Below are positions 1-9,398 of a DNA stretch of 64,000 bases, one piece after another. The stretch's first letter is position 1, and every line of letters starts with the position of its first letter. The stretch spans positions 122,960 to 186,959 of the forward strand of contig JAUIFF010000016.1 of NCBI GenBank assembly GCA_030429545.1. The letters are read 5' to 3'. The stretch comes from Polyangia bacterium. Lineage in GTDB: Bacteria > Myxococcota_A > Polyangia > Nannocystales > Nannocystaceae. The translations under genes were made by a program, and so were the position numbers. The notes under the pieces were generated by a model. That model was not told where the DNA came from and did no database searches. It saw only the letters and a program-made list of their open reading frames with translations.

Positions 1-136
1 TCCCCGCGTAGTAGTGGCCCGAAACTTTGCGGCAAATCGTGCAGTGACAGGCATCAGGCCGCGGGAGCTCGCCAGTCACTTGGATTTTGACAGCGCCGCA
101 CAGGCAGGACGCATGGTGGATGGGTTCGTCGCTCAT
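1..136 (-). CDS. GFA/CENP-V-type zinc protein, N-terminal fragment
   Basis: The first 45 codons of a protein that runs off the left edge of the window. Reading from the ATG at 136 gives two Cys clusters, CLCGAV and CHCTICRK, spaced as in the glutathione-dependent formaldehyde-activating (GFA, Mss4-like) fold, where such Cys residues bind structural and catalytic zinc. Family members are usually 120-160 aa, so about two thirds is missing. A possible promoter lies upstream (TTGACA on the minus strand at 197-202), and a perfect palindrome GGCATCGATGCC sits at 159-170. Substrate is unknown: many GFA-family proteins do not act on S-hydroxymethylglutathione. The family call rests on the Cys spacing and the short match only. 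Confidence 0.75.
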   Translation of the reverse strand, partial: MSDEPIHHASCLCGAVKIQVTGELPRPDACHCTICRKVSGHYYAG

Positions 137-237
137 GGAATCAGCCGAGTCTACACCGGGCATCGATGCCTGGTAAAGCAAAGCCCCGGAGCACACTGTC
201 AATTTTGATGTTGTTACAACTGTTGTTGGTCAACCCG

Positions 238-263
238 ACTCGCGGGAGATGTTGCCCGCGAGT
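238..263. terminator. Hairpin downstream of the SDR gene
   Basis: A 9-bp perfect stem (ACTCGCGGG / CCCGCGAGT) with an 8-nt loop, placed 65 bp past the stop of the minus-strand SDR gene and upstream of the GFA-type gene. There is no clear U-tract on the minus strand, so it may be a weak or Rho-assisted terminator, or another RNA structure. Confidence 0.4.
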
Positions 264-327
264 TCACCAAGCCCGCGAGGAAGTCTCGGGTGTGGCGGGA
301 TGTGGACCGATGTCGATAGTGAGGTTG

Positions 328-1182
328 TCACGACGCCGCGGAGACCAGCGCTTCACTGTGCTCCCACAGTTTGCGGGCACTCTCATCATCGCGGCCATAG
401 GACGTGGGCCGACGCTTTTTTGACTTCGCCCAGTACAGCCCGCTGACCTCTCCGGCGTCCTCGCTGGTCGCCACATGGATCGAGGTCCGAGCCCCCTTGG
501 CGGGGGTGAGCAACAGCGGACCGGCGACTTTGACCAGCCAACCCATGACCCCCTTGAGGTCGCCATCACGCCCAAATCCGGTACCAACCACGCCGGGGTG
601 CACAGCATGGGTCACCACACCTGTCCCTTCGAGCCGTCGCGCCAGTTCGCGGGTGAACAAAATGTTGGCCAGTTTGCTATCACCGTAGGCACGCCACCCG
701 TTGTACTTTCTGCGCTCATACATGAGGTCGGTGAAATCGAGACCGCGGCTCATGCGGTGGGCATCGGAGGCAAGGTTTATCACCCGCGCCGGGGCGCTGC
801 GCTTGAGCACGTCGAGCAACAATGTCGTCCACAAAAAATGCCCGAGGTGGTTGATGCCAAACGTCGACTCAAAACCCTCCTCGGTGGTCCGGCGGTCGTC
901 CAAAATGAGCCCCGCGTTGTTGACCAGCACATCCAAACGGTCATGTCTCTCGAGAAAGGTCTCGACAGCACCACGGATCGAGCGAAACGACGCGAGATCG
1001 AGCTGGAGAAGCTCAACCGCGCTGCTCCCAGAAGACTCGCGCACATCGGCAACCGCAGCTTCACCGCGTTCCCGATTACGCGCACACATCACAACCGTCG
1101 CGCCACGGCGTGCTAGCTCGCGCGAGGTTTCGCGGCCAATTCCCGAGTTCGCGCCGGTGATCAGACAAACTTTTCCTTGCAT
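328..1182 (-). CDS. Short-chain dehydrogenase/reductase (retinol dehydrogenase-like)
   Basis: A 284-aa classical SDR. The N-terminus has the Rossmann motif TGANSGIG (about residues 8-15), then NNAG near residue 88 and the catalytic Tyr-Lys pair in YGDSKLAN near residue 165. The spacing and the VMCARNRERGE stretch after strand 2, rich in Arg, suggest NADP(H) use. Overall it resembles the retinol-dehydrogenase/WWOX-like branch that reduces or oxidises hydrophobic carbonyls and alcohols, but the substrate cannot be read from the sequence. The ATG at 1182 is the natural start because the Rossmann strand follows at once. It is transcribed towards the GFA-type gene, with a hairpin between them. Confidence 0.85.
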   Translation of the reverse strand: MQGKVCLITGANSGIGRETSRELARRGATVVMCARNRERGEAAVADVRESSGSSAVELLQLDLASFRSIRGAVETFLERHDRLDVLVNNAGLILDDRRTTEEGFESTFGINHLGHFLWTTLLLDVLKRSAPARVINLASDAHRMSRGLDFTDLMYERRKYNGWRAYGDSKLANILFTRELARRLEGTGVVTHAVHPGVVGTGFGRDGDLKGVMGWLVKVAGPLLLTPAKGARTSIHVATSEDAGEVSGLYWAKSKKRRPTSYGRDDESARKLWEHSEALVSAAS

Positions 1183-1365
1183 GGGAGCGGCAGTCTACAA
1201 CCTCGAGCCCCCGGGTTGTCATGCGATTGCAAAATAGTTTGCAGCTCTCACCCGAACGTCTGGGAGCTCGCAACCTGCCTCATTTATGGTGTATAGGCAA
1301 CATAACTGTGTAAAACTCCCTTCGCTCATTTGTTGCGATCGCCGCGAACGTGGCATAGTTGTCCC

Positions 1366-1818
1366 ATGCTTCACCGCGTTGCGTTGACCGCCCTCCTCGT
1401 CCTGAGCCCTGCCGCCTGCGCCCACAAGGGCAACGGGTCGAGTCGAACGACCATCCACGAGGGCGTGGTCGATGACGGAGAAGCCGTGCTCGCGGTCAAG
1501 CTCAGCTACGAAGCGGTGCAACCGCGACAGGTTGAGTTGCGTCTGGGGATGCGGGTCTCGGGTATTGTCGAAACCAACAAACTCGTGGCCGAAGTCTACA
1601 TCAAGGGCTTCAACGTCGAGGACGGTACGACCCAGTGGGAGGGTTTTGTCCCGCCGCGACAACCTCAAAAATTCAGTGTGGTGCTCGCGGTGCCCGAGGG
1701 GATCAACGAGGCTCGCGCCACCGTCCGCCTATCCCGGTCGCAGGACAGTGAGGTCTTAATGGAGCGCGAGCTCAACTTCACGGTCGCCGACAACGGCGAG
1801 CTGAGCCTCACCGAGTAG
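1366..1818 (+). CDS. Small putative lipoprotein, unknown function
   Basis: A 150-aa protein beginning MLHRVALTALLVLSPAACAH, which is a signal peptide ending in a lipobox-like AAC. The in-frame ATG at 1366 is preferred to the upstream start at 1330 because it places the basic residues directly before the hydrophobic core. The mature part is mostly beta-strand-like (alternating hydrophobic residues, no Cys) and may form one immunoglobulin-like domain. I do not recognise a family. It is divergent from the SDR gene, and the decamer TGTATAGGCA (1290-1299) lies in the shared upstream region. Likely exported and anchored in the cell envelope. Confidence 0.65.
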   Translation: MLHRVALTALLVLSPAACAHKGNGSSRTTIHEGVVDDGEAVLAVKLSYEAVQPRQVELRLGMRVSGIVETNKLVAEVYIKGFNVEDGTTQWEGFVPPRQPQKFSVVLAVPEGINEARATVRLSRSQDSEVLMERELNFTVADNGELSLTE

Positions 1819-1912
1819 CCCACCCCGGGATTTCATTGTCGCCAATCGTTTGGGTTTCCGTAACCGAGCTGCCCGTAGTTCCCCTGGCCCCAGGCTGTGC
1901 TACAACGCGCCG

Positions 1913-3001
1913 ATGCCTAGCCAAGACACCGCGGCAAGTCTGAGTGCGGAGCTTCAAGCCAAGTTAGTACGCCGCCTGCAAACCGACTGGGAGGACATCA
2001 ACTACACGTACTTCAAGGATGTCCTGCGGCGCCCGATTTTTGCCCTCACCGACACCCGTCGCTGCCTCGGTCGTTGGCATGCCGGGGCCCGTACCCTCGA
2101 AATCTCGCGGACCTTGGTGCTCGAATACCCCTGGGCCGAGGTTGTCGAAGTGCTCAAACATGAGGTCGTCCATCAGTTCGTCGACGAATGTCTCGCCGTC
2201 GATGAGCCGCCCCACGGGCCGACATTCCGCAGTATCTGTCAACGCCTCGGTATCGACGGACGCGCCAGCGGCATGCCTAAAAAGACAGGTCAAGAGCCCG
2301 CCAGCGATCGCATCGTCACCCGAATTCGTAAACTCCTCGCCCTTGCCGAGAGTCCAAACCGGCACGAGGCCGAGGCCGCGGCGACGGCTGCCCGCAAGTT
2401 GATGCTCAAGTTTAATATTGCGGTCGAGCGCCAACACAGCGAGGGCAAGCGCTACGGCTATCGCCACCTAGGTGAGCCAAAGGGCAGGCTGTTCGAACAC
2501 GACCGCCACCTGGCCTCCCTGCTCACCGAGTACTTCTTTGTCGACGGTATCTGGATACCGGTGTACCGGCCCCGCGAAGGTAAGGTGGGACGGGTGTTTG
2601 AGATTTGCGGGTTGCGAGAAAACCTGCTTATGGCCGAGCACGTCCACGCGTTTCTCTCGGGCACCGCCCAGCGCATGTGGAAAATGTATAAGCAAAAAAC
2701 AGGCCGTAGTTCCAACCGCGACCGCCAGGCCTTCCTCGCCGGAGTGATTCGCGGGTTCGAGTCGAAGCTCGCCTCGCAACGCGAAACGTTTGAGGAACAG
2801 GGGCTTGTCTGGGTGCCCGGGGCCGAGCTCAAACAGTTCTTTCGCCGGCGTTACCCAAAGGTGCAAACCGTCCGCCGCAGCGGGGCAAAGCGCAACGCTG
2901 CGTTCGTCGAAGGTACCCGTGCCGGGGCTCGCATTGTCCTTTCACAGCCGGTCGAGGCAAGCTCAACTCGCGGGCGACGAAGGGCACTCAAACAGGGTTG
3001 A
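1913..3001 (+). CDS. SprT-like metalloprotease domain fused to DUF2786
   Basis: A 362-aa protein with two recognisable parts. Residues about 55-110 hold the zinc-protease motif HEVVHQF (HExxH), followed by a downstream GPTFRSICQRLG segment typical of SprT-like/WLM-type metallopeptidases. From about residue 140 follows a DUF2786 helix pair (IRKLLALAES ... EAEAAATAARKLM). The C-terminal half is basic and otherwise unassigned. SprT-like domains often act on DNA-protein crosslinks, but that role is only an inference here. The ATG at 1913 is chosen because the sequence upstream in frame is not protein-like. It converges on the kinase gene at 3073. Confidence 0.75.
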   Translation: MPSQDTAASLSAELQAKLVRRLQTDWEDINYTYFKDVLRRPIFALTDTRRCLGRWHAGARTLEISRTLVLEYPWAEVVEVLKHEVVHQFVDECLAVDEPPHGPTFRSICQRLGIDGRASGMPKKTGQEPASDRIVTRIRKLLALAESPNRHEAEAAATAARKLMLKFNIAVERQHSEGKRYGYRHLGEPKGRLFEHDRHLASLLTEYFFVDGIWIPVYRPREGKVGRVFEICGLRENLLMAEHVHAFLSGTAQRMWKMYKQKTGRSSNRDRQAFLAGVIRGFESKLASQRETFEEQGLVWVPGAELKQFFRRRYPKVQTVRRSGAKRNAAFVEGTRAGARIVLSQPVEASSTRGRRRALKQG

Positions 3002-3072
3002 TGGAGCTTCACTTGGCTGGGTAACTTCCGTTCCCCCCAAACACTCTTGCACCCGATGCCGCTGATATATTG

Positions 3073-6000
3073 TCAGTTGGGACAAGCCGGCGCATAGGCA
3101 AGATCGTTCCCAAACGCGGCCGACCACTCCTCGCGGGAGAGCCGGCGTCCTGCCCGGGTGCAAGCATCTTCGACCAACGCTTGCCATCCAGTTGCAAATA
3201 CACGAACGACACCATCGCCGGCAGCAGTTGCAATCTCCTGTCCACTCGGGTGAAACTCCACATCCGTGACATCGTGATGGGGGTCTCCGGGCGGTGCTGT
3301 ACCCCGATGTGGGAGTTTAACGGAGGTACCCGAGGCCAGTGTCCACAGGCGCGCAGAACCGTCGGCGGAACCGGTCGCAACCTGAGTTGCGTCGGGGCTA
3401 AATACGGCCCGCCACACGGTTGCCCGATGCCCACGTAAAATGTGCTTGGCTGTGTCGGGGCTCTCGAGTGCCCATACCCGTGCCGTGGTGTCGGATGAGC
3501 CGGTCACCAGGTATTTGCCTGTTTGGTCAAACTCCACGCTCCACACCGGGCCTTCGTGCCCGCGATAGACGGCGTGCAACTCCCCAGTGCGAAGGCTCCA
3601 AACACGCACCTCACCCGATTTATATGCACTTGCAACATACTCCTGACCGGGCGCGACTGCAAGGTCGTAGACCGGTTCGGGAGTACCCGGGAACACTGTC
3701 CCTCGCACAAGCCGTTGCTTCTCGACTCGCCATGCCGTTACGTCTCCGCGCTCGCTCGCCACGAGCAAGCGGCCGTCCTTGGTAAACTCCACACAGGTGA
3801 CCGGTGCTTGTGTTTTCATCACCTCGGCCCACTGCTCGCTACCACTGGTGTCGACACCTCGGACATCGATCGTCCCGGAGCCAGTGCCAACCGCCACCAA
3901 CCCCTCGTGAAGCGCGAGGTCGGTCGGCTCGCCGGCAACTGGACGAAGTTGTGAGCGTCGCACTCCAGAGCCTGACCAAGTAGACAGGCTACCGTCGGTC
4001 GCAACGGTTACAAAGCAGTCATGTTGCGGGCACTCGCGGGCGATTACAGTTGCATCCTCGCGGCTACTTGCTAGCACGGTGCCGCGAACATCCGCCGCGT
4101 TTGTTCGCGGCCACAGGCGCGCCGAACCATCAAAACCCGTGGTGAGGAGCGCGTTACCGCTACCGACAAACGCAACCTGGTGAACTGCCGAGCGATGGGC
4201 GTGGAGCACGTTGCGATGGTGCCACCGCCACCACCGTGCTGTCCGATCAGTCGATGCTGTTACAAGTATATCGCCTGATGCCGCGAACGCAGAGGCAACC
4301 ACTGTCCCCGCGTGCCCCCGGAGCACTGTGGGAGCTCCGCGCTCAGCAAGTGACCAGAGATAGAGCTCGCCCGCAGGGGGCGTCCCAGCGACAAGGTTGC
4401 TGGAAGGCGCGTAGGTCAACCGTCCGAGCGTTGTCCCGAGCTCCCGCAGTGTTGCTGCTTGCAGGGGTTGACTGTGCCGGGGGTCATACTCCCAGGCCCG
4501 GGCGCGTTGATCCGCAGACACCGTCACAAACACATACCCTCCGCTGGTAAAGCGACCGAGTCGGAGGTCTGGTTGCTGGGTGTCGAGGATCTGTGCCCGG
4601 CCACCGTTTGTCGGCCACAGTTGCACCGAGCCATCGGCAAAAGCGACCATCAAAAGCGAGTTAGTGGGGTTGAAATCGAGGTCTCGGACGTCTGTACCGT
4701 CGTCAAATTTTAGTTGATGATGCAGTTTAATTTGACTCGTATTCCACAACTCAACGTTGGTTTTGCGGGCAACTGCAACAAACCTGCCGTCAGGGCTCAC
4801 TCGTATAAATCGGATGTCCCCGTCATCACCCTTGAGCGGGACAACGTCGGCTGGCCGTTGCAAGTCTATCAGCACCGGCAGGCTCGATGTATGCGCAATA
4901 ATTTTTAGACTCGCCCCGCCCTCGCTAGGTAGCGTTTGGGGGTGTTTGAGGGGTGTTTTGAGCACCTGTGGGCCAAGCTTGGGAGCGAACACCTGACCTA
5001 CGTTTTCCCCTGCGTGGCTTGACACCGTCCAAATACCGACCTGCCCGTCACTCAATGTGGTGACAACTTCCCTCTCGGAGGTCACCGTTACGCCGGTCGC
5101 GTGAACGCCAACATCTAACTTGAATGAGCCATGTGCGACGATCTTGCCGGTTGCCAGCTGCCACCAATAGATCGGACCCTCGCGCGAACTGGCGGCGACG
5201 AGGTCACCTGCGGGCGCAACCGCAACGTGCGTAAGGCCGGAAGCGCTACCGCCGAGTGGAACACTGCGCACGGTATCGAGGGCATCTCGCAGGGCCTGTT
5301 CGGATTCGGGTAGCGGGGCTCCAAGGCTATGTGCACTTACAACAACTGCTTCGACTGCGAGCAACAGCCCGAGGGTTGGGTCACCCTCGCCGCGCGTGCG
5401 GGCGAGTGAGGCTAAGCGGGCGGCGGTCGCCCGGGCTGCTTCGCGCTTAGCTTCGGCGTCTACTTCTTTTGTTTTGGCCTTCTGTAGCTCAATTTGTCGT
5501 TGTTGGGCCCGAATCTTTTCCTCGCTTTGGGCGAGGTCTCGCCCGTATTTCGACCACCCGAGTGCCGCCGCGATGCATAGCCCAATCGCGCCCACACCAC
5601 TGGCAAGCCAGCGCCTGCGATTTTGCCGGAGCCCACGCTCGAGTTCGCCGAGCAGGTCTCGCAACGCAGGCCAACGCTGTGCCGGGTCGGGCTGAAGACC
5701 ACGAACAACCGCGGCATGAACCCGACCCGGTATCCGCCCACGCGGCGTCACTTCGGGCCGCGTGCCGCGTCCACGCAATGGTCCAAAGTCGGGTGTTGGG
5801 CGAGTTTTGTGCAGGGCCTCGAACAGGGCGACACAGAAACTGTACTGGTCGGCCAAGGGACTGGCACTCACACCTTGGCGCAACTCGGGTGCGGCATAGC
5901 CCGGCGTGCCAACGTGTACCCCGGTATCGGTGAGCCGTTGGTTATCTTGTGTATACATCTCGATGTCGGATGTTGCTGCACGTGGGCGTACGAGGCTCTC

Positions 6001-6534
6001 TCCGGTGAGCGAAGCGAGGCCAAAGTCGAGTACACGCAGGCGCCCGTCATCGCCCACGAGTGCATTCTCTGGCTTGAAGTCGCGATGGACGAGGCCTGCA
6101 CGATGGGCCGCTTGCAGCCCCTGGCCTGCCTGTATATACATCTCAACAACGGCACGCCAATCATGGTCAGGCCCGTCCTGCCAGGCCCGCAGGGTTTGGC
6201 CAACAATCAACTCCATGGTGACAAACACACGGCCATCGTGCTCGCCAACGTCGTAGATCTGCGCGACGTTGGGATGTGAGAGTCGGGCCATCGCCCTCGC
6301 CTCACGCATCAGCCTGATTGTTGCCTCCTTTCCACCTACTTGTGGATGCAAGAGTTTGAGGGCGACCTCGCGTTCGAGTTGGACATCGCGGGCGGCATAC
6401 ACCACGCCCATCCCTCCGGCACCGAGCCGTCGTGTCAGCTCAAATCGACCCAGTTTCGGTGGCTCGAGTGCGGTCCCAAACAGGCGTGCGTGCACTTTTT
6501 GGCGCTGCAGTTCGAGGTCGAGGTCACGGGGCAA
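3073..6534 (-). CDS. Membrane Ser/Thr protein kinase with WD40 repeat C-terminus
   Basis: A 1153-aa Hanks-type kinase. The kinase domain spans about residues 30-300: glycine loop GAGGMG (38-43), VALK lysine at 60, HRDFKPEN at 150-157, DFG at 170-172 and GTPGYAAPE near 209-217. A transmembrane helix follows at about 309-326, then a charged coiled coil (about 330-375), then a long series of WD40-type repeats to the C-terminus, which would lie outside the inner membrane. Such repeats form propeller platforms for ligand or protein binding. The start is TTG, because the reading frame has no ATG before the glycine loop. It begins 33 bp after the sigma factor gene, so the two are probably cotranscribed. 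The enzyme looks active; substrate unknown. Confidence 0.93.
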   Translation of the reverse strand: MPRDLDLELQRQKVHARLFGTALEPPKLGRFELTRRLGAGGMGVVYAARDVQLEREVALKLLHPQVGGKEATIRLMREARAMARLSHPNVAQIYDVGEHDGRVFVTMELIVGQTLRAWQDGPDHDWRAVVEMYIQAGQGLQAAHRAGLVHRDFKPENALVGDDGRLRVLDFGLASLTGESLVRPRAATSDIEMYTQDNQRLTDTGVHVGTPGYAAPELRQGVSASPLADQYSFCVALFEALHKTRPTPDFGPLRGRGTRPEVTPRGRIPGRVHAAVVRGLQPDPAQRWPALRDLLGELERGLRQNRRRWLASGVGAIGLCIAAALGWSKYGRDLAQSEEKIRAQQRQIELQKAKTKEVDAEAKREAARATAARLASLARTRGEGDPTLGLLLAVEAVVVSAHSLGAPLPESEQALRDALDTVRSVPLGGSASGLTHVAVAPAGDLVAASSREGPIYWWQLATGKIVAHGSFKLDVGVHATGVTVTSEREVVTTLSDGQVGIWTVSSHAGENVGQVFAPKLGPQVLKTPLKHPQTLPSEGGASLKIIAHTSSLPVLIDLQRPADVVPLKGDDGDIRFIRVSPDGRFVAVARKTNVELWNTSQIKLHHQLKFDDGTDVRDLDFNPTNSLLMVAFADGSVQLWPTNGGRAQILDTQQPDLRLGRFTSGGYVFVTVSADQRARAWEYDPRHSQPLQAATLRELGTTLGRLTYAPSSNLVAGTPPAGELYLWSLAERGAPTVLRGHAGTVVASAFAASGDILVTASTDRTARWWRWHHRNVLHAHRSAVHQVAFVGSGNALLTTGFDGSARLWPRTNAADVRGTVLASSREDATVIARECPQHDCFVTVATDGSLSTWSGSGVRRSQLRPVAGEPTDLALHEGLVAVGTGSGTIDVRGVDTSGSEQWAEVMKTQAPVTCVEFTKDGRLLVASERGDVTAWRVEKQRLVRGTVFPGTPEPVYDLAVAPGQEYVASAYKSGEVRVWSLRTGELHAVYRGHEGPVWSVEFDQTGKYLVTGSSDTTARVWALESPDTAKHILRGHRATVWRAVFSPDATQVATGSADGSARLWTLASGTSVKLPHRGTAPPGDPHHDVTDVEFHPSGQEIATAAGDGVVRVFATGWQALVEDACTRAGRRLSREEWSAAFGNDLAYAPACPN

Positions 6535-6567
6535 ATCACCCTACCCTTGCGAGTCCCACGGGGAACT

Positions 6568-7200
6568 CTACCACCCGTGTTGGGCACGCACTTCCCGGGC
6601 CCACTGGTCGAGGTGGTCGGCCGTAACCTGCAAATCACCCGTGGAAGAGCCGGTTTGTAGGGCCGCCATGACCCGCTCGCGCAAACGCTGCTTGCCCCTC
6701 GCCAGACGCCCGCGGACCGTCCCTTCGGGGATTTCGAGGAGCTGCGCTATCTGCCGCCCGGACAATCCCTCAAAGTACATCAGCTCCAAAATAACCTGGT
6801 CGCCCACCGGTATCTCGCGCAACGATTGGACAAAGCTGCGAGCCTCGCGACGGTGCATCACGATCGAACTTGGCGAAGCGGGGTCGAGCTCCTGGACGCA
6901 CACCTCACTAAAATCGAGTTCCTCGCGTTGGCGTTTGTACTTCGCGCGAATGTAATTTCTAAGGACGTTGTGGGCGATCGCAAAGAAGTACTGGCGAACC
7001 GAAGCATCCCCGCGAAACCGCTCCTTGCTGGCGGTAAAAGCCAAAAACGTTTGGCTCACCAGTTCGTCGGCTTCTTCGGGTTGCAGCACCTTGTTGCGAA
7101 AAAACCGGGAAATCGCGGCGAAGTGTCGGTCGACGAGCTCGCCACCCGCTGCCCGGTCGCCACTGCGCCACGCTTCAAACAGTTCTTTGTCGCTGCGCAT
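6568..7200 (-). CDS. ECF-type RNA polymerase sigma factor
   Basis: A 210-aa sigma-70-family factor with region 2 (about residues 25-95, including EEADELVSQTFLAF and the -10 recognition helix) and region 4 (about 135-185, helix-turn-helix LSGRQIAQLLEIPEGTVRGR). Regions 1 and 3 are absent, as in ECF sigma factors. The ATG at 7200 starts directly at the domain. It is the first gene of a two-gene unit with the kinase-WD40 protein (33-bp gap). No anti-sigma factor is adjacent. In ECF groups linked to Ser/Thr kinases the kinase replaces the anti-sigma factor as signal input, and the arrangement here fits that model; phosphorylation itself is inferred. Confidence 0.9.
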   Translation of the reverse strand: MRSDKELFEAWRSGDRAAGGELVDRHFAAISRFFRNKVLQPEEADELVSQTFLAFTASKERFRGDASVRQYFFAIAHNVLRNYIRAKYKRQREELDFSEVCVQELDPASPSSIVMHRREARSFVQSLREIPVGDQVILELMYFEGLSGRQIAQLLEIPEGTVRGRLARGKQRLRERVMAALQTGSSTGDLQVTADHLDQWAREVRAQHGW

Positions 7201-7229
7201 CGGTGGAGAGTACCGCGGTTAGCAGCCCA

Positions 7230-7982
7230 TCACTCCGGGGGAATGCCAGTTTCGGAGAAGGCACTGATTTTGGCCTGCAGGGTGGTCACCAGTTGTTCGA
7301 GGGCCGCATCGTCGAGCCCGGCCGTTGGGTGCTGCGGACCCACCCAAACCCGGACTGGGCCCGGACGAAACAACCACGTTCCCTTGCGGTTGACCGCATG
7401 TGCGCCATAAACCGCAAGCGGGACAACTGGCGCACCTGCCCCACGGGCCATATAAAACACACCGCGTTTGAACGGCTGCACCAGGCCTGTCCGTGTGCGG
7501 TGAGCTTCGGGATACACCAGCACCGAGATCCCCTGTTCAATGCGCTTGCGCAGGGCGGCGGCGAGAATCTCAGTTCGCCCGCCTCGGGCCTTGGGCACGG
7601 CAATGCAGTTGGTTTTGGACATCACCCAACCGTATGCAGGTACATGAAAATGCCAGGCGAGCATCATGCCGCAAAACGGTCCGGGGATCACCCGGCAGGC
7701 CGTGTGTGCGTCCATAAAGTTGATGTGGTTTTGGCAAAAAACGCTCGGCTCGGTCGGATCGAAATCGGGCGAGTACACCACCTTGAAGTCGGGATAACCG
7801 AGCCGGGTACAGTGGGACATCAGCCTCGCAGCCAACATGTTGAGCTTGGGGCCACCCCCGCGAAACAGGCTGACCACCATGAGGACCACAAACGATATGG
7901 TCATCCACGCGAACCCGCCTATCCATACAACGGCAGAGTACGGTGCCCTTCGGAGTTTCTCCGCGAAGCTCATGGGCGGCAT
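7230..7982 (-). CDS. 1-acylglycerol-3-phosphate O-acyltransferase family (PlsC-like)
   Basis: A 250-aa membrane-bound acyltransferase. A hydrophobic N-terminal segment (about residues 20-45) precedes the catalytic motif NHINFMDAH (NHx4D), and the acceptor-binding motif appears as PEAHRTRTG, a variant of the usual EGTR, with a later VPLAVYG block. The family transfers acyl chains to lysophosphatidic acid or related lipids at the inner membrane. Possible starts are GTG at 7997, ATG at 7982 and ATG at 7973; 7982 is given, but no Shine-Dalgarno sequence decides it. The stop lies 29 bp upstream of the sigma factor start in the same orientation, so it could share the promoter region. Confidence 0.85.
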   Translation of the reverse strand: MPPMSFAEKLRRAPYSAVVWIGGFAWMTISFVVLMVVSLFRGGGPKLNMLAARLMSHCTRLGYPDFKVVYSPDFDPTEPSVFCQNHINFMDAHTACRVIPGPFCGMMLAWHFHVPAYGWVMSKTNCIAVPKARGGRTEILAAALRKRIEQGISVLVYPEAHRTRTGLVQPFKRGVFYMARGAGAPVVPLAVYGAHAVNRKGTWLFRPGPVRVWVGPQHPTAGLDDAALEQLVTTLQAKISAFSETGIPPE

Positions 7983-8019
7983 CGTACACACCAACACCGC
8001 GCGTGACGACCTTGCAACC

Positions 8020-9316
8020 TCACGGACTTGCGAGGCTAGCCTCGAGAATCACGTGGCGAGCCCCAGCCGGTGCAGGTTGCAAGCCTTTGGGGCTGAACTG
8101 CAGCGAGGCGTTGCCGAGGTACCAAAACTTTTGCGGGCCAACGAATACGCCTGTCGTCGGGCCAAACAGCCGTGGGTGGTTGTCGTCGAGTACCCGTGCC
8201 GCCAGCACCCGCCGGCCATCCTCAGATAGGGTCGCGGCCCAGATCCGACCCGGAGAAAACACATTCTGCACCCCCACAAGTGTGTCGCCCTGACGATCGA
8301 GACCATCGATCCCGCCGAGGGAGCGGACCTGTTCGGGCACGGGCAACAACGTCAACTCACCGCTGCCCAGGTCGAGGCGATGGATGCCATCGAAGTCGGT
8401 GACAAACACAACACCGGGCTGCTTAGCGGCGACGATACCGTTTGGCCCGAGCAGGCTGTGGACAGGGACGACCTCCTCCAAACCTTCCGCAGCCGGGCGC
8501 TTGACGGCAACCGTGCCATTGAGCGAGTCGGTCACAACGATCGTTGCATCATCAAGGACGACGAGGTCGTTGAACATCGATGGTGTCCTTTTCGACATAT
8601 AGACCCCGGCGCCGCGCCCATCTTCGAGGGAGAAACACCAAACCCCGGCCTGGCCGTTGGTCGACTCGTCGAAATCGAGGATAAACGGCGCTCGATGCAG
8701 CTGCACATACAAGGACGCGCTTTTGGTCGACGGTGATGCCAATCACCCCCAGCACCCCTTCGGCCTTGCTCGCCACTACGGGGCGTAGCTTGCCGGTTTT
8801 GTCGGCGGCGAACACCTGGCGCTTATACATGCTCCCGACCAGCAGTTGCCCACGCTTGGCATCCCAGGCCACGCCTTCGGGCAACAGATCGAGCTGGTCG
8901 AGTTCCATGGCAACGGGCCCGTGGGGGACTCGCGGGGCGCGGGACTTCAGTGTATCAACAACTTTTTGGAAGCGCGGGTTTTCACCCAGCGACTCAAAGT
9001 CCCGCACATCCACCGGATAATCCCAGCTCTCGATGGCAACAAGCCGCTCCAGGAGACCAAGTGCTTCCTCCGGTTGCCCCCGGCTTGCGGCTGAGCGGGC
9101 CAACACGTAGAGCACTCCCCCGTTTTGAGGGTCTTGTTGCAGGCGTGCTTCGAGCAGCTGTCGCTCGCGCGAAACCTTTTGGGGTTTGGCGGTCTCTTGT
9201 GTCGGCCCAGGCTTGTCGGCCTGATTCTCCGGTTGAACGGTCGCCGGTGTCGATGTGCAGGCAAGGCCGAGCCAGGGAGCAAACACCAAACCGATGCGTA
9301 ACGGACAGCTGGGCAT
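8020..9316 (-). pseudogene. Lipoprotein with TPR-like and SMP-30/propeller-like parts, frameshifted
   Basis: Two minus-strand reading frames together make one protein. The first (from the ATG at 9316) has a lipoprotein-type leader ending LGLAC, a short TPR-like helix pair (residues about 55-100) and the start of a beta-propeller (GVAWDAKRGQLLVGSMYKR). It loses sense after the VIGITVDQKRVLVC stretch. A second frame continues the propeller (DESTNGQAGVWCF to the stop at 8020), with repeat-like segments such as GPNGIV and GGIDGLDRQGDTLVGVQN. The shift of one base lies somewhere in about 8650-8715. Either the gene is broken or this is a base-calling error. The family resembles SMP-30/gluconolactonase-like surface proteins; role unknown. 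Confidence 0.7.
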
Positions 9317-9398
9317 GGGAGGATGCTAGCAGGCTTGGAACCGACGGTGCCGACCTGCCACTTCATCTTTGCCAAAATCCCTGTACAATCGCGCCTCC

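Noticed and set aside
8031..8044. Perfect palindrome CGAGGCTAGCCTCG near the end of the frameshifted gene
   Set aside because: It lies inside the coding end (EASLAS region) and is probably chance plus codon choice; not enough to call a terminator.
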